From Synechococcus sp. CC9616 (lineage in GTDB: Bacteria > Cyanobacteriota > Cyanobacteriia > PCC-6307 > Cyanobiaceae): 64,000 nt of DNA. Below the pieces are notes generated by a model. It did not search any database and had not been told where the DNA came from. It saw only the letters and a program-made list of their open reading frames with translations. The stretch spans positions 2,449,896 to 2,513,895 of the forward strand of contig NZ_KI911558.1 of NCBI RefSeq assembly GCF_000515235.1, in the 5' to 3' direction. A program made the position numbers and the translations under genes. Shown in pieces: positions 26,480 to 36,823 of the stretch (the stretch's first letter is position 1; the number at the start of each line of letters is the position of its first letter).

Positions 26480-27418
26480 TCAGGCGGTGGTCCGGCTCTG
26501 AGGAATCGAGATGCCGATGCGCTCAAGGGCCTCAATCACTTCGTCCGCTGATTTAGAGCCGAAGTTCTTGATCTCCAGCAGATCTTCGTAGCTGAAGCCC
26601 ATCAGATCGGAGACGGAGTTCACCTGAGCACGCTTCAGGCAGTTGTAGGCGCGCACCGAGAGGTTCAGTTCCTCAAGAGGAATCTGAGCTTCGGTGGAGG
26701 GCTCCGGCTCGATACCCGGCTCTTCCACCAGTGTCACGGTGGCGAGGGGCTGGAAGAGTTCAATCAGCTGATTCGCTGATTGCGCCAGGGCATCATCCGG
26801 GGTGATGGATCCATCGGTGACGATTTCCATCCGAAGCCGTTCGCGTGCCGATCCGCCTTCAGCGACGGCGGTTTCATCGATGGTGAAGTTCACCCGCTGC
26901 ACTGGCATGAACACTGCATCGATCTGCAGGAGATCAATCGCACTGAGGTCCTCGTTGTTGCGATCAACCGGGCGGTAGCCAATACCGCGCTCGACATGAA
27001 CCTCCAGTTCAATGCTGTGGCCATCGGCCACGGTGGCGATCGGACGATCTCCGTCGACTACCTGTACCTGGGAGGAGAACTGAAGATCCTTCGCCTTCAC
27101 CTCGGCGGGCCCGGCAATCACGAGCCGTCCAATCTCCATTTCGGAGGAACGGCTGTTGACGGACAGCTGTTTGCAGTTCAGCAGGATGTCCAGAACGTCC
27201 TCACGAACGCCTGGGATCGTGGCGTACTCATGGTTGACACCCGCGACGCGGATGGCGGTCACAGCGCTGCCTTCAAGTCCCCCCATCAGCACGCGACGCA
27301 GGGAGTTGCCAAGTGTGGTGGCCTGGCCTCGCTCAAGGGGACCGATCAAGAACACGCCTGTCTGGGCGCGATCTTCGGCTACCTGATGCTCGATGCGATC
27401 GATCTGATACTGCAGCAC
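26480..27418 (-). CDS. rpoA: RNA polymerase alpha subunit
   Basis: A 312-residue alpha subunit. The N-terminal dimerisation domain ([20 protein letters not shown]) and the C-terminal DNA/activator-binding domain ([35 protein letters not shown]) are both complete. GTG 27418 gives the known cyanobacterial start [11 protein letters not shown]; an in-frame start 75 bases earlier would add unrelated sequence. Part of the alpha operon rpsM-rpsK-rpoA-rplQ. Confidence 0.98.
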   Translation of the reverse strand: MLQYQIDRIEHQVAEDRAQTGVFLIGPLERGQATTLGNSLRRVLMGGLEGSAVTAIRVAGVNHEYATIPGVREDVLDILLNCKQLSVNSRSSEMEIGRLVIAGPAEVKAKDLQFSSQVQVVDGDRPIATVADGHSIELEVHVERGIGYRPVDRNNEDLSAIDLLQIDAVFMPVQRVNFTIDETAVAEGGSARERLRMEIVTDGSITPDDALAQSANQLIELFQPLATVTLVEEPGIEPEPSTEAQIPLEELNLSVRAYNCLKRAQVNSVSDLMGFSYEDLLEIKNFGSKSADEVIEALERIGISIPQSRTTA

Positions 27419-27462
27419 GGTCTGATGCGGGAGTAGGGAACGGAGCTGAAAGCAGAGACGGT

Positions 27463-27855
27463 TCAGACGCGGCGGCGCTTGGGCCGACGACAACCGTTGT
27501 GAGGCAGAGGAGTGACATCCCGAATCAGGGTGATCTCCAGTCCGGCCACCTGAAGGGCGCGGATTGCGGTTTCACGGCCGGAGCCTGGACCACGCACCAA
27601 CACCTCGATCTGACGCATGCCCTGGTCAAGGGCGCGGCGTGCCGCCGCTTCGGCGGCTGTTTGAGCAGCGAATGGCGTTCCCTTGCGAGCACCCTTGAAT
27701 CCACTGGCACCGGCGGACGACCAGGAGATCACCTCGCCTGAGGTGTCGGTGATCGACACGATCGTGTTGTTGAACGTGCTCTGGATATGTGCAACGCCGT
27801 TGGGAACGTTGCGCTTGGCCTTCTTGGGACCTGATTTTTTGGCTGGTTTGGCCAT
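27463..27855 (-). CDS. rpsK: 30S ribosomal protein S11
   Basis: A 130-residue S11 with the family core [18 protein letters not shown] and the basic C-terminus [11 protein letters not shown]11 forms part of the 30S platform near the mRNA exit. Lies between rpsM and rpoA. Confidence 0.98.
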   Translation of the reverse strand: MAKPAKKSGPKKAKRNVPNGVAHIQSTFNNTIVSITDTSGEVISWSSAGASGFKGARKGTPFAAQTAAEAAARRALDQGMRQIEVLVRGPGSGRETAIRALQVAGLEITLIRDVTPLPHNGCRRPKRRRV

Positions 27856-27894
27856 GGGCCTGAAATGCTCGGGGGCTTTGGGAATAGGTGGGGC

Positions 27895-28260
27895 TTATTT
27901 CTTCTTGCCGGCGACGGTCTTACGGGCACCACGGCGGGTGCGCGCGTTGGTGCGGGTGCGTTGGCCCCGGACAGGCAGGCTCATCCGATGGCGGCGACCG
28001 CGCAGACAGCCGATGTCTTGGAGTCGCTTGAGGGCCATGCCCTCCTGTCGGCGCAAGTCACCTTCGATCGTGAAGGATTCAGTGGCACCTCGAAGTTTCT
28101 GAACATCTCCATCATCGAGATCCTTGACTCGGATGTCGGGATTCACACCTGATTTTGACAGGATGGTTCGTGCCCGGTTCGGGCCGATTCCATAGATGTA
28201 AGTGAGGGCCACTTCAACCCGCTTGTCGCGGGGAATGTCAACGCCGGCGATCCGTGCCAA
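27895..28260 (-). CDS. rpsM: 30S ribosomal protein S13
   Basis: A 121-residue S13 ([50 protein letters not shown]). The basic C-terminal tail that approaches P-site tRNA is present. It sits between rpmJ and rpsK, as in most bacteria. Confidence 0.98.
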   Translation of the reverse strand: MARIAGVDIPRDKRVEVALTYIYGIGPNRARTILSKSGVNPDIRVKDLDDGDVQKLRGATESFTIEGDLRRQEGMALKRLQDIGCLRGRRHRMSLPVRGQRTRTNARTRRGARKTVAGKKK

Positions 28261-28361
28261 TGAATTTCAAGAGGGAAGGTACAGAGGCCTCCAGTTCGTA
28301 GGAGGCGGCAAACAGAGTGGCAGGGGCACATGTGACCCAAGCCTGGAAATCTCGCCGAGCT

Positions 28362-28478
28362 TCAGCCCTGGCGCTGCTTGTTGCGAGGACGCTTCTTATT
28401 GATCACGTAGATGCGACCTCTGCGCCTGACGATTTGATCGTCAGGACTAATTTTCTTAACCGACGATCGCACCTTCAT
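28362..28478 (-). CDS. rpmJ: 50S ribosomal protein L36, zinc-free form
   Basis: A 38-residue L36 ([20 protein letters not shown], ending [10 protein letters not shown]). The zinc-ribbon Cys/His residues of the standard form (Cys-x2-Cys after KKM, a third Cys and a His) are all missing. The surrounding family residues are intact, so this is a non-zinc variant rather than a decayed gene. It follows adk after 46 bases with no infA between. Confidence 0.93.
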
Positions 28479-28524
28479 GAGGCGTGGCTCTCCAGATTTC
28501 CAAACGACAACCCTAACACGCGGG

Positions 28525-29076
28525 TCAACTGAAGCTTTTCTCCAGCCGTTCAGCAATTGCGTCCATGCTTCCTTGTGCCTCAATGGAGGTCAGCAAACCC
28601 TTGGCCTTATAGAAGTCAATTAAGGGTGCAGTTTTGTCGCGGTAAACCTCAAGACGGTTGCGGATCACTGCTTCCGTGTCATCGGCACGGCCGCGGGCCA
28701 GCAGACGTTCGATCAGCACACCGTCATCCAGCTCCAGCAACACAACAGCATCAATCGGCTGCTGCAGTTCTGACAGGAGTTTGTCGAGAGCTTCTGCTTG
28801 CGGAACGGTTCTTGGGAAACCGTCCAGCAGCCAGCCACCCCCATTCAGGGCTTTCATCTGACTCTCGACGATGGCCAGCACAAGGGCATCGCTCACCAGT
28901 TCTCCGCGATTCATCACGGCTTCCGCCTCCTGCCCCAGAGCGGTTCCAGCGGCCACCTCGGAACGCAGAAGATCCCCCGTGGACAGATGTTTGATGCCGT
29001 GTGCCTGGCAGAGGCGGGCGGCCTGGGTGCCTTTGCCAGCTCCAGGCGGGCCAAGGAAAAGGAGGCGGGATTTCAT
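28525..29076 (-). CDS. adk: Adenylate kinase
   Basis: A 183-residue short-type adenylate kinase that interconverts ATP + AMP and 2 ADP. It has the P-loop ([13 protein letters not shown]), the AMP-binding [14 protein letters not shown] and the DGFPRT motif. The zinc/lid insertion of the long form is absent. Encoded between secY and rpmJ, the classical position. Confidence 0.97.
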
Positions 29077-29137
29077 GGCAGATGGATCGAAAGGCAGGGA
29101 TGGTTGGTGGCGTCGCTCGCGTTAACGCCTGTCGCGT

Positions 29138-30457
29138 TCACTGACGCACCAGGCCCTCATATCGCTGGGAAATGACATAGGTCTGAACCTGTTTGGCCGT
29201 GTCGATGGCAACGCCAACAAGGATCAGCAGGGACGTTGCACCGAGCCCCTGGAAGGTCTGGACGTTGGTGGCTCTCTCAACAGCTGCAGGGATGATCGCC
29301 ACCGCGCCAAGGAAGAGTCCCCCCAACAGGGTGAGCCTGTTTTGAACGCCAGAGAGGTAGTTCGCCGTGGCACTTCCCGGCCGTACGCCCGGGATCGCCA
29401 CACCACCTTTTTTCAGGTTGGAGGCGATGTCTGTGGGGTTCACCGTCAACGAGGCGTAAAAGTAGGAAAAACCCAGAATCAAGGCAAAGAAAGCCAGGGC
29501 GTAGGGCCAGGGGTTTGAGGCGCTGGGATTGAGGGTGCTCGCGAAACGGATCAACAGTTCGCTCTTCGTGAAATTGGCGATCGTGCCTGGGATAAAGATC
29601 AACGCTGACGCGAAAATGATCGGCATCACTCCGCCCGCATTGAGTTTCAGGGGCAGGTAGCTCTGGCGTGTTGGCAGAACCCCGGCACCTCCCACCTGAC
29701 GTTTTGCGCTCACGATCGGCAGACGGCGAGCACCTTCCTGCACAAAAATGATTCCGACGATGGTGACGAGAAACACAAGCAACAGCACGATGATTCCCAG
29801 GACATCGCTGCGGTCGCCTGTTTGCGCTTTCTCGATTGTTGAGCCAAGAGCTGTTGGCAGGGTGGAAACGATGTTCAGAAAAATGACCAGGGATGCTCCC
29901 TGACCGATGCCGCGCTCGGTGATCACCTCACTCAGCCACATCACGACCATTGAGCCCGTCACCAGGCACAGCGCCGTCTGCACCACAAACACCACCTCAC
30001 TGAGGCTTTCCAGGGCGTACTGCCTGAGAATCATCGCGAACACCACGCTTTGGATCAGCCCCCAGCCCAGCGCGACATACCTGGTGATTTGAGCGATCTT
30101 GCGTCTGCCGGCCTCTCCTTCGTTCTTCTGGAGATCCTCCAGTTGCGGCAGAGCGGCCGTGAGCAACTGAAGAATGATGGAAGCGTTGATGAATGGAAGG
30201 ATCCCGAGGGCAAAAACACCAAGGGTGGATAAACCTCCACCAGTGAAGATGTCGAGGAAGCCGATCAACGACCCACCCTGCTCAATGAAGCTGCGGAAAG
30301 CTTCGCGATCAATTCCTGGAATCGGGATGTAAATCCCAAGCCTCACGAGCAACAGAAGTCCCAGCGTGGTGAGCACCCTGTTGCGCAACCCTGGGTTGGT
30401 GACCAGCTGGTTGATCACCTCAGCGGCGTTGGGGTTACGTCCCCGACTGACGAGCAT
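29138..30457 (-). CDS. secY: Protein translocase subunit SecY
   Basis: A 439-residue membrane protein with ten hydrophobic segments, the SecYEG channel core. The family sequences RLGIYIPIPGIDREAF, GIGQGASLVIFLNI and GGVMPIIFASALIFIPG are clear. SecY moves proteins across or into the cytoplasmic and thylakoid membranes. It is preceded by rplO, with a 104-base spacer holding a hairpin, and followed by adk. Confidence 0.98.
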   Translation of the reverse strand: MLVSRGRNPNAAEVINQLVTNPGLRNRVLTTLGLLLLVRLGIYIPIPGIDREAFRSFIEQGGSLIGFLDIFTGGGLSTLGVFALGILPFINASIILQLLTAALPQLEDLQKNEGEAGRRKIAQITRYVALGWGLIQSVVFAMILRQYALESLSEVVFVVQTALCLVTGSMVVMWLSEVITERGIGQGASLVIFLNIVSTLPTALGSTIEKAQTGDRSDVLGIIVLLLVFLVTIVGIIFVQEGARRLPIVSAKRQVGGAGVLPTRQSYLPLKLNAGGVMPIIFASALIFIPGTIANFTKSELLIRFASTLNPSASNPWPYALAFFALILGFSYFYASLTVNPTDIASNLKKGGVAIPGVRPGSATANYLSGVQNRLTLLGGLFLGAVAIIPAAVERATNVQTFQGLGATSLLILVGVAIDTAKQVQTYVISQRYEGLVRQ

Positions 30458-30542
30458 GTCCGGAAAGAAAAAGTTGAGCTGAAAGCAGCAAAGCCGCCCG
30501 TGGATGGCAATCCAACGAACGGCTCAGACCCTAGTGCTGAAG

Positions 30543-30557
30543 AGTGGTTGAACCACT
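30543..30557 (-). other. Hairpin between rplO and secY
   Basis: A perfect 7-bp inverted repeat, AGTGGTT-G-AACCACT, begins five bases after the rplO stop, flanked by CTGAA/TTCAG that could extend the stem. No U-run follows, so it looks like a processing or mRNA-stability element rather than a terminator. Confidence 0.4.
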
Positions 30558-30561
30558 GTTT

Positions 30562-31017
30562 TCAGTCGGGGATTTCGCAAGTACCACCGGCGGCCTCAAT
30601 CTTGCTGCGGGCGGAGGCGGTGAAAGCGGCGGCCTGAACCGTCAGTTTCTTGGCGGTGAGCTCGCCGTTGCCAAGGATCTTGAGGGGATGCTTGGGGTTG
30701 GTGACCACGCCGTCTTTGACGAGAGAGTCGATGTTGATGGTGCTTCCATCCTTGAGGCCGTTGAGAGCCGAAACATTCAGCACTGTGAAGTGCTTTGGGT
30801 TAACCAGAGGGAAGTGCTTCAGCTTCGGGACCCTGCGGTACAGGGGCATCTGTCCACCTTCAAACCCTGGTCGGGTCGGGCGTCCAGAGCGTGATTTCTG
30901 GCCTCGCATTCCGAAGCCGCAGCTGGCGCCTTGACCAGCGGCAATGCCGCGGCCCTTGCGCAGTTTGCGGCGACGGGCGCCCTTGTTGGCCTTGAGGGAG
31001 TCGAGTCGGAGAGTCAT
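30562..31017 (-). CDS. rplO: 50S ribosomal protein L15
   Basis: A 151-residue L15 with the Gly/Arg-rich N-terminus ([39 protein letters not shown]). It follows rpsE after six bases. rpmD (L30), found between S5 and L15 in many bacteria, is absent, as is general in cyanobacteria. Confidence 0.98.
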   Translation of the reverse strand: MTLRLDSLKANKGARRRKLRKGRGIAAGQGASCGFGMRGQKSRSGRPTRPGFEGGQMPLYRRVPKLKHFPLVNPKHFTVLNVSALNGLKDGSTINIDSLVKDGVVTNPKHPLKILGNGELTAKKLTVQAAAFTASARSKIEAAGGTCEIPD

Positions 31018-31023
31018 CGCGAA

Positions 31024-31662
31024 TCAGGAGTAGATCTGCTCGAGGGAGATTCCCCGTTCCTTGGCTGTCTCCTTATGGGTGCGGAGAAGCGAGAGGGCCA
31101 CCATGGCAGCCCGGGCATTGTTCAGGGGTGTTTTGCTGCCGAGGCGTTTGGCCAGGACGTTTTTGATGCCGGCCAATTCGAGCACGGTGCGGATCGAACC
31201 GCCCGCGATCACACCCGTACCTGGGGCGGCGGGGCGGATCAGCACACTGGCTGCACCATCGCGTCCGTTGGACAGCGTCGGAATGGAGTTGTGACGGGTG
31301 AGAGGAACCTTCACCAGGTGCTTCTTGCCGTCGGCGACGCCCTTGCGGACAGCACCAATGACATCGCCGGCCTTGCCAACACCGACGCCGACCTGGCCCT
31401 TTTCATTGCCGACAACAACGATGGCTCGAAAGCTCATCTTCTTGCCGCCCTTCACGGTTTTGGACACGCGGCGGATCTGAACCACGCGTTCCTGCCATTC
31501 GGAATCACGCTCCTGGCCGCGGCGATCACCGCGTCGGCCACGCCGTTCGCCGCGATCGCCGCGGCCTCCACGGCGCTGTTCCTGCTGCTGCCCTTCGGCT
31601 GCGGCAGGAACATCAGCAGCGCCTGGAACGGCGTTGGGGTTTGTTTGCGAAGAATCAGTCAT
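31024..31662 (-). CDS. rpsE: 30S ribosomal protein S5
   Basis: A 212-residue S5. The conserved core starts at about residue 56 ([23 protein letters not shown]) and continues with [20 protein letters not shown]. The first 55 residues are an extra low-complexity stretch rich in Gly, Arg, Glu and Gln, making the protein longer than the E. coli form (about 167). Follows rplR after 14 bases. Confidence 0.98.
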   Translation of the reverse strand: MTDSSQTNPNAVPGAADVPAAAEGQQQEQRRGGRGDRGERRGRRGDRRGQERDSEWQERVVQIRRVSKTVKGGKKMSFRAIVVVGNEKGQVGVGVGKAGDVIGAVRKGVADGKKHLVKVPLTRHNSIPTLSNGRDGAASVLIRPAAPGTGVIAGGSIRTVLELAGIKNVLAKRLGSKTPLNNARAAMVALSLLRTHKETAKERGISLEQIYS

Positions 31663-31676
31663 GGTGAGAGCAGGGA

Positions 31677-32045
31677 TCAGAACTGAAGGCCCGCTTCCCG
31701 GGCGGCGTTGGCAAGGGCCTTGATTCGGCCGTGGTACAGGTTGCCGCCACGGTCGAAGACCACCTGTTGAATGCCCTTGGCGATGGCACGTTTGGCGACG
31801 AGTTCGCCAACGGCAACGGAGGCATCGCAGCAGCTGCCATTGGACTTGAGGCCGGTACGTAGCTCCTTGTCGATGGTCGAGGCGGAGCAGAGCGTGCTCT
31901 GAGCCTCATCATCGATGAGCTGGGCGTAGATGTGGTTGTTCGAACGGAACACAGCCAGGCGAGGTCTGGATGCGGTTCCATTGAGATCGCGACGCAGCCG
32001 ACGGTGGCGTTTCTGCGTTTGTTGTTTGCGGGAAAGGGAGGACAT
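31677..32045 (-). CDS. rplR: 50S ribosomal protein L18
   Basis: A 122-residue L18 that binds 5S rRNA ([51 protein letters not shown]). Encoded between rplF and rpsE in the spc-type order. Confidence 0.98.
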   Translation of the reverse strand: MSSLSRKQQTQKRHRRLRRDLNGTASRPRLAVFRSNNHIYAQLIDDEAQSTLCSASTIDKELRTGLKSNGSCCDASVAVGELVAKRAIAKGIQQVVFDRGGNLYHGRIKALANAAREAGLQF

Positions 32046-32078
32046 GGGGAAAGAAGCGGAGGAACGTCAGGACAAGGG

Positions 32079-32618
32079 TTATTTCTTGCCGGACTTGCCC
32101 GCCTTGCGCAGGATCCACTCGCCCTCGTACCGGATGCCCTTGCCTTTGTAAGGCTCAGGGGGACGAATGGCGCGAACCTTGGCGGCTTCATTGCCAACCA
32201 GTTCCTTGTCGATGCCGGAGACAATCACCTTGGTGTTGTTCTCAACCTTGAAGGTGATGCCTTCAGGGGCATCCATCTCGACTGGATGGCTGTAGCCCGC
32301 GCTGACGACGAGTGTCTTCCCCTTGACCTGGGCCCGGGAGCCCACGCCGATGATCTCCAGACTCTTGCTGTAGCCGTTGCTGACGCCTTCGATCATGTTG
32401 GCGACCAAGGCACGGCAGAGTCCGTGACGTTCGCGGGATTGGCGCTTTTCACTGGTGGGAGACACCACAATGGTGCTGTCGACCTGGCTGACACTGACGC
32501 CCTCAGGCAGGGTGCGCTGCAGTTCTCCTTTGGGTCCTTTCACTGTGACGGTGAGGCCGTCGAGGGACACGGTGACCTTGTCGGGGACAGGGACCGGGTT
32601 TTTGCCGATGCGTGACAT
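32079..32618 (-). CDS. rplF: 50S ribosomal protein L6
   Basis: A 179-residue L6 with two similar domains ([67 protein letters not shown]). L6 sits near the factor-binding site of the 50S subunit. Lies between rpsH and rplR. Confidence 0.98.
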   Translation of the reverse strand: MSRIGKNPVPVPDKVTVSLDGLTVTVKGPKGELQRTLPEGVSVSQVDSTIVVSPTSEKRQSRERHGLCRALVANMIEGVSNGYSKSLEIIGVGSRAQVKGKTLVVSAGYSHPVEMDAPEGITFKVENNTKVIVSGIDKELVGNEAAKVRAIRPPEPYKGKGIRYEGEWILRKAGKSGKK

Positions 32619-32632
32619 GGTTCTGCTCCTGA

Positions 32633-33034
32633 TCAGTAGACGTAACAGAGCACTTCGCCACCAACGCCCTCGCGCCGGGCATCTCGGTCGCTCATCACCC
32701 CTTTGGATGTGGAGATGATGGCGACACCGAGACCCCCAAGGACCTTGGGCAGGCCACGGGTGTTCTTGTAGATGCGCAGGCCTGGCTTGCTCACCCGCTG
32801 CATCGAGCGGATGGTGGGGAGGCGATGCTTGCCGCTGTACTTGAGGGCGAGCACCAACTGGGTGCGCACGCCTTCGCCTTCCTCGCTGATTTCAGAGATG
32901 AAGCCTTCTTGTTGCAGCACCTTGGCGATGCTGCGGGTCATCCGCGAAGCGGGGATCTTGGTGCTTTCGTGACGTTTCTCACTCGCATTGCGAATGCGGG
33001 TGAGCATGTCGGAAATGGGGTCGTGGTTGGCCAT
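32633..33034 (-). CDS. rpsH: 30S ribosomal protein S8
   Basis: A 133-residue S8 ([53 protein letters not shown]). In many bacteria S8 represses its own operon by binding the mRNA. rpsN (S14), often found just upstream, is not here; it is encoded elsewhere in cyanobacteria. Confidence 0.98.
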   Translation of the reverse strand: MANHDPISDMLTRIRNASEKRHESTKIPASRMTRSIAKVLQQEGFISEISEEGEGVRTQLVLALKYSGKHRLPTIRSMQRVSKPGLRIYKNTRGLPKVLGGLGVAIISTSKGVMSDRDARREGVGGEVLCYVY

Positions 33035-33053
33035 AAGTGTCGACGGGGAGGGC

Positions 33054-33593
33054 TCAGTTGCTGCGGAACGGCATTCCCATCTCGCGGAGGAGGGCCCGGC
33101 CCTCTTCGTCTGTACGGGCAGTGGTCACGATGGTGATGTCCATGCCCCTAATTGCATCGATCTTGTCGAAGGAGATCTCAGGGAAGATGAGCTGCTCCCT
33201 AACGCCGAGGGTGTAGTTGCCACGCCCGTCGAAACTCTTCGGGTTGACACCACGGAAGTCACGGATTCTGGGGAGGGCCAGATTGATCAGGCGTTCCAGA
33301 AAGGCATACATCCGTTCACCCCGCAGGGTGACGGCACAGCCGATCGGCATGCCCTGGCGGATTTTGAAGGCAGCGATGGCTTTTTTGGCTCGTGTGACCA
33401 TAACCTTCTGGCCAGTGATCTGAGCCAGCTCACCCACCGAGGCCTCTAGGGACTTGGCGTTCTGAGCGGCTTCACCAAGGCCCCGGTTAACGGTGACCTT
33501 GAGAACCTTCGGGACTTCGTGGACGTTCTTGAGGGAGAGATCTTTCTGCAACTTGGGCTGAATGGTCTCCCGGTAGCGCTTTTTCAGTGACAT
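33054..33593 (-). CDS. rplE: 50S ribosomal protein L5
   Basis: A 179-residue L5, a 5S rRNA-binding protein ([40 protein letters not shown]-like core with Arg variant; [19 protein letters not shown]). It follows rplX after a 68-base spacer with no gene. Confidence 0.98.
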   Translation of the reverse strand: MSLKKRYRETIQPKLQKDLSLKNVHEVPKVLKVTVNRGLGEAAQNAKSLEASVGELAQITGQKVMVTRAKKAIAAFKIRQGMPIGCAVTLRGERMYAFLERLINLALPRIRDFRGVNPKSFDGRGNYTLGVREQLIFPEISFDKIDAIRGMDITIVTTARTDEEGRALLREMGMPFRSN

Positions 33594-33661
33594 GTGGGGG
33601 AGTGGGGTGCTTCTGGTCGTGGTCAGAAGTCAGGCGAGCGACGCCGGACGGCATGGGTTGA

Positions 33662-34018
33662 TCAGTCGATCAGTTCGCCGGTCTTTTTCAGCCGTCGCTT
33701 CTTGCTGCCGTCTTTTTCAACGACGATTTCGACTCGGCTGGCCACCTTTTTGGAGGTGGAGTAGAGCATCACGTTGGAGGCATGCAGGGCGGCTTCCTCG
33801 GTCACGATGCGACCGCTCTCGCCCTCTTGGTTGGGCTTCTCGTGGCGAGTGCGCATGTTGACGCCCTCCACGATCAGGCGGTTTTCATTGGGCAGGGTCC
33901 GAAGCACTGCACCGGTTTTTCCCTTGTCCTTACCGGCGATCACCTGAACGGTGTCGCCTTTGCGGATGCGCATCTTGATGCGATCGGTGGACGCGGCCTT
34001 GGGAGTTGCTGTCGCCAT
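33662..34018 (-). CDS. rplX: 50S ribosomal protein L24
   Basis: A 118-residue L24 with the KOW motif ([21 protein letters not shown]) and the [12 protein letters not shown] segment. L24 starts 50S assembly. Its start lies two bases after the rplN stop. Confidence 0.98.
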   Translation of the reverse strand: MATATPKAASTDRIKMRIRKGDTVQVIAGKDKGKTGAVLRTLPNENRLIVEGVNMRTRHEKPNQEGESGRIVTEEAALHASNVMLYSTSKKVASRVEIVVEKDGSKKRRLKKTGELID

Positions 34019-34020
34019 GG

Positions 34021-34386
34021 TCAGATCACCTCCGGAGCGAGAGACACGATTTTCGTGAAACTGCGATCGCGAAGTTCACGGGCCACCGGTCCAAAGACGC
34101 GCGTCCCTTTGGGGTTGTTGTCGGTGTTGATGATCACCGCTGCGTTGTCGTCGAACCGGATGGAATTTCCGGTGTCGCGACGCAGGGTTGCCTTGGTGCG
34201 AACCACCACGGCTTTCACAACATCCGATTTTTTGACACCCATGTTGGGCATCGCATCTTTCACAGTCGCGACGATGACGTCGCCGACATGGGCGTAGCGG
34301 CGATTGGTGCCCAGAACACGAATGCACTGGATGCGCTTGGCGCCGCTGTTGTCAGCGACCGTCAGAAAACTTTCCTGCTGGATCAT
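34021..34386 (-). CDS. rplN: 50S ribosomal protein L14
   Basis: A 121-residue L14 ([55 protein letters not shown]), which forms an intersubunit bridge. The ATG overlaps the rpsQ stop by four bases. Confidence 0.98.
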   Translation of the reverse strand: MIQQESFLTVADNSGAKRIQCIRVLGTNRRYAHVGDVIVATVKDAMPNMGVKKSDVVKAVVVRTKATLRRDTGNSIRFDDNAAVIINTDNNPKGTRVFGPVARELRDRSFTKIVSLAPEVI

Positions 34387-34661
34387 TGGCTCACCTCCTT
34401 GGCCCGGGCCTCAGCTTTGGGGCTGTGACTCAGAACCTCGGCGATGGCCCAGCGCTTGTGACGGCTCATCGGGCGGGTCTCGGTGATTCGGACCCGGTCG
34501 CCGACGCGGCATGTATTGCCTTCGTCGTGGGCTTTGTAGCGAGTGGTTCGGCTGACCGTTTTCTGATAGATGGGATGGGGGAAGCGGCTTTCCACCGCGA
34601 CCACCACCGTTTTTTCCATCTTGTCGCTGACGACGGTGCCGACCCTTTCTTTGAGTGCCAT
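34383..34661 (-). CDS. rpsQ: 30S ribosomal protein S17
   Basis: A 92-residue S17 ([39 protein letters not shown]), an OB-fold 16S rRNA binder. Its stop overlaps the rplN start. It follows rpmC after 19 bases. Confidence 0.98.
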   Translation of the reverse strand: MALKERVGTVVSDKMEKTVVVAVESRFPHPIYQKTVSRTTRYKAHDEGNTCRVGDRVRITETRPMSRHKRWAIAEVLSHSPKAEARAKEVSQ

Positions 34662-34680
34662 AGGTGGTTCTCCTTAGGGA

Positions 34681-34890
34681 TCAGGACGCAGTGGAGCGCT
34701 GGCGCTCCGATTGCACCGTCAGCAGCTGGGCCAGCTTGATGCGGACCTCTTTGAAACGGTGCGTGTTGCTGAGCTGGCGAGTGGCCTGCTGGAAGCGCAG
34801 CTGAAACAGCTCGCGGCGCAGGCCGTCGATCTGTTCAGTGATGTCCGAATCGGACAGCTTGCGCACATCGGTGGCGTTGGGACGGGCCAT
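34681..34890 (-). CDS. rpmC: 50S ribosomal protein L29
   Basis: A 69-residue, two-helix L29 ([24 protein letters not shown]) at the polypeptide exit, near the docking site for trigger factor and SRP. Its start lies two bases after the rplP stop. Confidence 0.97.
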   Translation of the reverse strand: MARPNATDVRKLSDSDITEQIDGLRRELFQLRFQQATRQLSNTHRFKEVRIKLAQLLTVQSERQRSTAS

Positions 34891-34892
34891 GG

Positions 34893-35369
34893 TCAGGACT
34901 CCACGGTGACGGCTTCAGCAGCAGCCGGGGCTTTGGCACCTGCTTTCTGCTCAGATTCATCCAGCTGGATGAATTTGGTTTTCACGGGAAGCTTGTATTG
35001 CGCGAGGCGCATGGCTTCCCGGGCGATCTCCGGGGTGATCTCCTCGCCGCCCATCTCGAAGAGGATCCTTCCGGGTTTGATCACCGCCACCCAGAATTCG
35101 GGGTTGCCCTTACCGGAACCCATACGGGTCTCGGCGGCGCGCATGGTGACCGATTTGTCCGGGAAGATCCGGATCCAGATCTTTCCGCCACGTTTGACGT
35201 AGCGGGTCATGGCCCGGCGGCTGGCCTCGATCTGGCGCGAGGTGATCCAGCCGCACTCTTGGGCTTGCAGGGCGAACTGCCCGAAAGCGATGGTGTTGCC
35301 CCGGGTGGCGATGCCGCGCATGCGGCCCCGCTGCATTTTCCGGAATTTGACGCGTTTTGGACTCAGCAT
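34893..35369 (-). CDS. rplP: 50S ribosomal protein L16
   Basis: A 158-residue L16 ([47 protein letters not shown]), near the A-site of the peptidyl-transferase centre. About 20 residues at the C-terminus (rich in Ala, Glu and Lys) exceed the usual 137. Follows rpsC after 16 bases. Confidence 0.98.
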   Translation of the reverse strand: MLSPKRVKFRKMQRGRMRGIATRGNTIAFGQFALQAQECGWITSRQIEASRRAMTRYVKRGGKIWIRIFPDKSVTMRAAETRMGSGKGNPEFWVAVIKPGRILFEMGGEEITPEIAREAMRLAQYKLPVKTKFIQLDESEQKAGAKAPAAAEAVTVES

Positions 35370-35385
35370 GGTTCAGGCCTCCTGT

Positions 35386-36114
35386 TCACCCCTCGTTGGA
35401 GCGGTCTTCGAACTGTTGGGGCCGACGGCTGGCCCGGCGGCGGGGAGATGCCCCCACCGGCATTGGCGGGGCTTCATCGCCCAGCACTTCACCCTTGAAC
35501 ACCCAGACCTTGATGCCCAGCACCCCGTAGGTGGTGCTGGCCACCTTGGTGGCGTAGTCGATGTCCGCCCTCAGGGTGTGCAAGGGGACCCGGCCTTCGC
35601 GGGTCCACTCTGTACGGGCGATTTCGGCACCGTTGAGGCGACCGGAGACCTGAATCTTGAGACCCAGGACGCCAGCACGCTGGGCGCGCTGCACCGCCAT
35701 GCGGATGGTGCGGCGGAAAGCCACGCGTTTTTCCAGTTGCTGTGCGATGTACTCCGCAAGCAGAAACGCATCGCCGTCGACACGTTCCACTTCGACCACG
35801 TTGATTCGCACCTGGCGGCTGCGGTCGCCAACCGTTTTCTGAATGCCGGAGCGGAGTTCTTCAATACCGCTGCCCTGACGTCCAACCAAAACGCCTGGAC
35901 GGGCTGTCTTCAACTCCACTTCAAGCTGATCAGCCTTGCGGGCGATCAGGACATCACTGATGCCGGCGGAACCGTATTTCTTGTGGATGAACTTACGGAT
36001 CCGGTCATCCTCCTGAAGGAGGGCCGGATAGCTCTTGCTGGGGGCGTACCAGCGTGACCGGTGTTCCTGGGTGATTCCCAGGCGCAGACCGGTTGGGTTG
36101 ATTTTGTGTCCCAT
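35386..36114 (-). CDS. rpsC: 30S ribosomal protein S3
   Basis: A 242-residue S3 with its KH domain ([19 protein letters not shown]) and the C-terminal S3 domain ([15 protein letters not shown]). It lines the mRNA entry tunnel. The tail ([18 protein letters not shown]) is basic and longer than average. Follows rplV after 19 bases. Confidence 0.98.
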   Translation of the reverse strand: MGHKINPTGLRLGITQEHRSRWYAPSKSYPALLQEDDRIRKFIHKKYGSAGISDVLIARKADQLEVELKTARPGVLVGRQGSGIEELRSGIQKTVGDRSRQVRINVVEVERVDGDAFLLAEYIAQQLEKRVAFRRTIRMAVQRAQRAGVLGLKIQVSGRLNGAEIARTEWTREGRVPLHTLRADIDYATKVASTTYGVLGIKVWVFKGEVLGDEAPPMPVGASPRRRASRRPQQFEDRSNEG

Positions 36115-36133
36115 GGGTCAGTGTCCTCGGGGG

Positions 36134-36508
36134 TCAGGAGTCGGTCTGAGCTGCCACAGCGATGCTGATGTGGCAGGTCTGCTTTTTGATCTGATAGGCG
36201 CGACCCTGAGCCCGCGGCCGGTATCGCTTCATGGAGGGCCCCATGTCGGCACTGGCACTGGAGATGACCAGTGACGCCGGATCAAGTCCGAGATTGTGCT
36301 CGGCATTGGCCACCGCGGAGCGAAGCACCTTGGTGATCGGCCCCGTGGAGCGGTATGGCATGAACTCGAGCATGATCAGAGCATCGCGGTATGTGCGACC
36401 TCGGATCTGATCGAGCACGCGCCGTACTTTCGATACGGAGCCACGGATAAAGCGTCCGTGGGCCTGAGCTGTTGCGGCATCAGGGGCCGCCGTGGATGAC
36501 GTGGTCAT
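36134..36508 (-). CDS. rplV: 50S ribosomal protein L22
   Basis: A 124-residue L22 ([44 protein letters not shown]), with the beta-hairpin loop that lines the exit tunnel. ATG 36508 is chosen, four bases after rpsS; longer readings overlap rpsS in another frame. Confidence 0.97.
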   Translation of the reverse strand: MTTSSTAAPDAATAQAHGRFIRGSVSKVRRVLDQIRGRTYRDALIMLEFMPYRSTGPITKVLRSAVANAEHNLGLDPASLVISSASADMGPSMKRYRPRAQGRAYQIKKQTCHISIAVAAQTDS

Positions 36509-36512
36509 GGCG

Positions 36513-36788
36513 TCAGCGGCCTCCTTTTTTGTCTTTGATGTGGCCCTTGAAGGTTCTGGTCGGAGCAAACTCCCCCAGCTTGTGACCCACCATCTGCTCG
36601 GTGATGAACACCGGGATGTGGGTTTTGCCGTTGTGAACGGCAATGGTGTGGCCAATCATCATCGGCAGGATCGTCGAGGCCCGAGACCAGGTTTTGATCA
36701 CGGACTTGTCGTCGTTCTCGTTCTGCTTCTCAACCTTGCGAAGAAGGCTGTCAGCGATGAATGGACCTTTTTTGAGTGAACGTCCCAT
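36513..36788 (-). CDS. rpsS: 30S ribosomal protein S19
   Basis: A 91-residue S19 ([57 protein letters not shown]) at the 30S head, close to S13. Follows rplB after 35 bases. Confidence 0.98.
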   Translation of the reverse strand: MGRSLKKGPFIADSLLRKVEKQNENDDKSVIKTWSRASTILPMMIGHTIAVHNGKTHIPVFITEQMVGHKLGEFAPTRTFKGHIKDKKGGR

Positions 36789-36823
36789 AGCGGTTTAAGC
36801 AAGCGGCAAAACGATGGTTGGCA

